From Russula earlei (lineage: Eukaryota; Basidiomycota; Agaricomycetes; Russulales; Russulaceae), in NCBI GenBank assembly GCA_025769875.1, contig JAGFNK010000901.1:1-18775 (forward strand): a stretch of 18,775 nucleotides of DNA, in the 5' to 3' direction. Below are positions 16,246-18,775 of the stretch, in pieces. Each line of letters opens with the position of its first letter. Position 1 is the first letter of the stretch. The notes beneath the pieces are model-generated. The model worked only from the letters and a program-made list of their open reading frames with translations, did not search any database and was not told the DNA's origin. The position numbers and the translations under genes were made by a program.

Positions 16246-18725
16246 GCATTACGGCGATTGCTCGAGCTTTAGGTATTGATCCCATGTACAAATCCCAAAG
16301 AAAGTCAATATCAGTGATGACTACTATGTACATCGGATCGAACAAAGCCAAAAAGAAAGCCCTTATAGACAGTGGGGCCACCGAATGCTTCATATCTCCA
16401 AAATTAATGAAAGAACTACGCCTGCAAACCAAAAAACTAAATCCAACCAGAAATGTCAAGAACGTTGATGGAACACTTAACCACCTAGGAAAAATCACTC
16501 AGACGGTCCAACTAGAACTGAAACTACTGGGACAGAAACACATACATCAATTCCTGGTTGCAGACATAGGACAAGACAATATCATCCTGGGATACCCATT
16601 TCTGGAATCAACCAACCCAAAAATAAATTGGTCCAAAGGAACCATTGTGGGAAGAGTCACCCTCAAAGGAGATCAAGAAACCCCAACATGGATCAAGGCA
16701 TTAGTAGACTGGGAAGAAGGCGATGAACTATGGCTACAAACCCAAATACGTAAAACAACCATAGCACAACAACTGGCGGAATCACAAATGCAGGATGAAC
16801 AAAAAACCTGGCAAGAAATAGTTCCTCACCAATACCACCAATATGGACAAGTATTCATGGAACAAGAGTCAGAAAGGTTCCCTGGACCAAGGAAATGGGA
16901 TCACGCCATCGACTTAAAATCAGACGCTCCAACGACGATCAACTGCAGAGTGTATCCCCTTTCACCGAAAGAAAAAGAAGAACAAGGAAAATTCCTTGAA
17001 CAAAACCTACGACTTAAACGGATAAGAAGATCTAACTCGCCATATGCCAGTGGATTCTTCCTTATAAAAAAGAAGATGGAAAATTTCGACCAGTACAAGA
17101 CTATAGAAATCTAAACAAATGGACAATACCCAATGTATATCCTCTACCCTTGATCCCAGAACTTATCCACGCCTTAGCAGGAAAAGAACTTTTTACTAAA
17201 TTTGACGTTAGATGGGGCTACAACAACATTCGAATCAAAGAAGGAGACGAATGGAAAGCCACCTTCAAGACTAGTGACGGACTATTCGAACCCACAGTAA
17301 TGTTCTTTGGCCTGACAAATTCCCCAGCCACCTTTCAAACTATGATGGACGACATCTTTCAAGAAGAGCTTGCACAAGGATGGTTGAAGATCTATATGGA
17401 TGACATCATCATCGCCACACAAAATGATGAAACAGAACACACACTCAGAGTCAACCACATACTATCTAAACTGAGACAACACGACCTCTATCTTAAACCA
17501 GAAAAATGTCAGTTCCACAAAAAGAAGGTAGAATACCTCAGGGTAATCATAGGAGAAGGAAAAATAACCATGGACCCCGTCAAAGTCAAAGGAATTAAAG
17601 ACTGGCCAACCCCATCAACACTAAAAGAAGTTAGAAGTTTCCTGGGATTTTGTAACTTTTATCGAAACTTTATACCTAACTTTTCCATAAAAGCAAGACC
17701 ACTAAATGACTTAACAAAGAAAAACAAACAATGGGAATGGACAACAAAGGAAGATCAAGCCTTTTTAGCCCTAAAAGAAACCTGTGTATCCTATCCAGTA
17801 CTCCACACTCCAGATTGGACAAAGCAATTCATTCTAGATACTGACGCATCAGGATTCGCCATAGGAGCAGTCATATCCCAAGAGTATGAAGATGGCTTAC
17901 ACCCAATTGCATACTATTCCAGAACATTGTTAGACGTGGAAAGAAACTACGACGCTCATGACAAAGAACTAGCAGCAGTGATCTTTGGATTAAAAAGTGG
18001 ACGACCATTCTTCCTGGGAGCCGACAAACCAGTTAGAATAAGAACAGACCACAAAAATCTTACCTACTTCAAAGAACCACAGAAATTAACAGGACGACAA
18101 GCCAGATGGATGCAATACATGCAAGACTTCAATATCACCATGGAACATGTCCCAGGACACACGCACACCATTGCCGATGCACTTTCTCGTCGCAAAGACC
18201 TTAACAAGGGGGTAGGAGAACAAAAAACCACTCTACTACCACCTGAAATCTTTGCAAAAAAAATCTACCTGCCAGACAAACCCGACAAACGACGAGAAAT
18301 TCTAAGACAATTTCACGACACCCCTTTCGCAGGACACCCAGGAATAGCCAACACCTGGGATCTAGTCAAACAACACTACAAAGGGCCTAGACTGCGACAG
18401 TTTGTAGAACAATACGTCAAAGGCTGCGCCAAATGTCAAGAGTCCAAAACCAACATACCTAGAAAGAAGGCCACAACGTTCCCACTCAACACACACGTTG
18501 AACAAGGCCCATTTCAATACATATCAATGGACCTCATCACCGATCTACCCAAATCAGAAGGATTTGACAGCGTCCTTACCATAGTTGACCAAGGATGCTC
18601 CAAAGCAACAAAATTCATTCCATGCAACAAAACGATTGATGGAACAGGCGTTGCACACGAATATCTGAAACACCTCGTGCCCTGGTTTGGCATCCCCAAA
18701 AGAATCATCTCTGACAGAGACCCCC
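16221..18725 (+). pseudogene. pol: Gypsy Pol: protease-RT-RNase H-integrase, one frameshift, truncated
   Basis: Open in the -1 frame of gag from 16221 (after a TAA at 16218). Protease active site DSGA is at 16368-16379, with DNIILGYPFLE downstream. RT begins near WDHAIDLKSDAP; then one base appears to be missing from the A-run at 17066-17071, so that frame stops at 17114. The alternative frame continues at once with GKFRPVQDYRNLNKW, KFDVRWGYNNI, FGLTNSPATFQ and YMDD (17393-17404). It stays open to the window end. RNase H starts FILDTDASGFAIGAV (about 17828). The integrase zinc ligands are His 18314 and 18335, and Cys 18425 and 18434. Catalytic Asp codons are at 18530 and 18713. The catalytic Glu and the C-terminal domain are lost beyond 18725. 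Confidence 0.9.
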
Positions 18726-18775
18726 TGTCAAGACACGTACTACTGATCCGTGTGGACTCAGGAGCAGGTGGGCAA
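18726..18775 (-). repeat. Foreign repeat joined to truncated integrase
   Basis: After the integrase codons for ISDRDP the sequence changes to TGTCAAGACACGTACTACTG and onward to the window end. This is the inverted copy of 12859-12908 (49 of 50 bases). The usual integrase continuation (a FTSxF-like stretch) is absent. The junction therefore marks an insertion into the retrotransposon or a rearrangement. Confidence 0.88.

Larger units (their letters stand above)
14008..18725 (+). mobile_element. Ty3/Gypsy chromovirus-type retrotransposon (element 2), 3'-truncated
   Basis: The order is 5' LTR (14008-14501), PBS (14504-14514), leader, gag (14578-16245), and pol with protease, RT, RNase H and integrase (16221-18725). 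It ends abruptly just after the integrase ISDRDP motif, where an unrelated repeat begins. Apart from one single-base frameshift, the coding sequence is clean, so insertion is recent compared with element 1. The PBS is self-complementary to the predicted RNA 5' end, which places it with the Tf1/sushi self-priming group. The bases before the LTR are GTTTG (14003-14007); the matching target duplication cannot be tested because the 3' end is lost. Confidence 0.92.

Overview
The window looks like a transposon-rich accessory region of a filamentous fungal nuclear genome, most likely a mushroom-forming basidiomycete (Agaricomycete). The reasons are two chromovirus-type Ty3/Gypsy retrotransposons, short 55-56 bp spliceosomal introns, long gene-free stretches, and substitutions in repeats that are largely CpG-to-TpG/CpA. 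No rRNA, tRNA, CRISPR array or bacterial-type operon was seen. The species assignment is inference; no search could be run.

Layout. (1) 1-2861 is a very long inverted repeat: arms 1-1185 and 1686-2861 around a 500-bp spacer that carries a 101-bp, near-perfectly palindromic MITE-like element (1211-1311) between TA dinucleotides. (2) About 2819-3395 is a tandem array of four ~154-bp units, and the outer edge of the inverted repeat lies inside the first unit. (3) 3467-5669 holds two direct copies (3467-4246 and 4868-5669) of a minus-strand gene block. Each block encodes a small secreted protein with one intron, and both spliced products are exactly 95 residues. The signal peptide, intron, TATA box and UTRs are nearly identical between copies, while most of exon 2 is not alignable. 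A GC-rich fragment (4247-4867) lies between them. (4) 5670-7580 has no convincing gene, only diverged G/A-rich repeats. (5) About 7600-10170 is a heavily mutated, 5'- and 3'-truncated Gypsy pol (RT, RNase H, integrase). (6) 10170-12325 is largely gene-free, G-rich on the plus strand. (7) About 12329-12770 is LTR-like with CRE-like TGACATCA/TGATGTCA motifs, possibly preceded by the tail of another retroelement ORF. (8) 13541-13990 (minus) is an ORF with a SAM-like C-terminal half. (9) 14008-18725 is a second, much better preserved Gypsy element: a 494-bp 5' LTR (TGTCAC...GTGACA), a Tf1-like self-priming PBS, intact gag and an overlapping -1 pol with one single-base frameshift in RT. Its integrase is cut off at 18725, where the sequence switches to an inverted copy of 12859-12908.

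The genes do not form one pathway. The window is a record of nested insertions, duplication and CpG-type decay around a pair of secreted-protein genes. That pair, with a constant secretory leader and a divergent second exon, is the most interesting candidate for an undescribed system. The retrotransposon self-priming architecture and the chimeric junction at the right edge come next.
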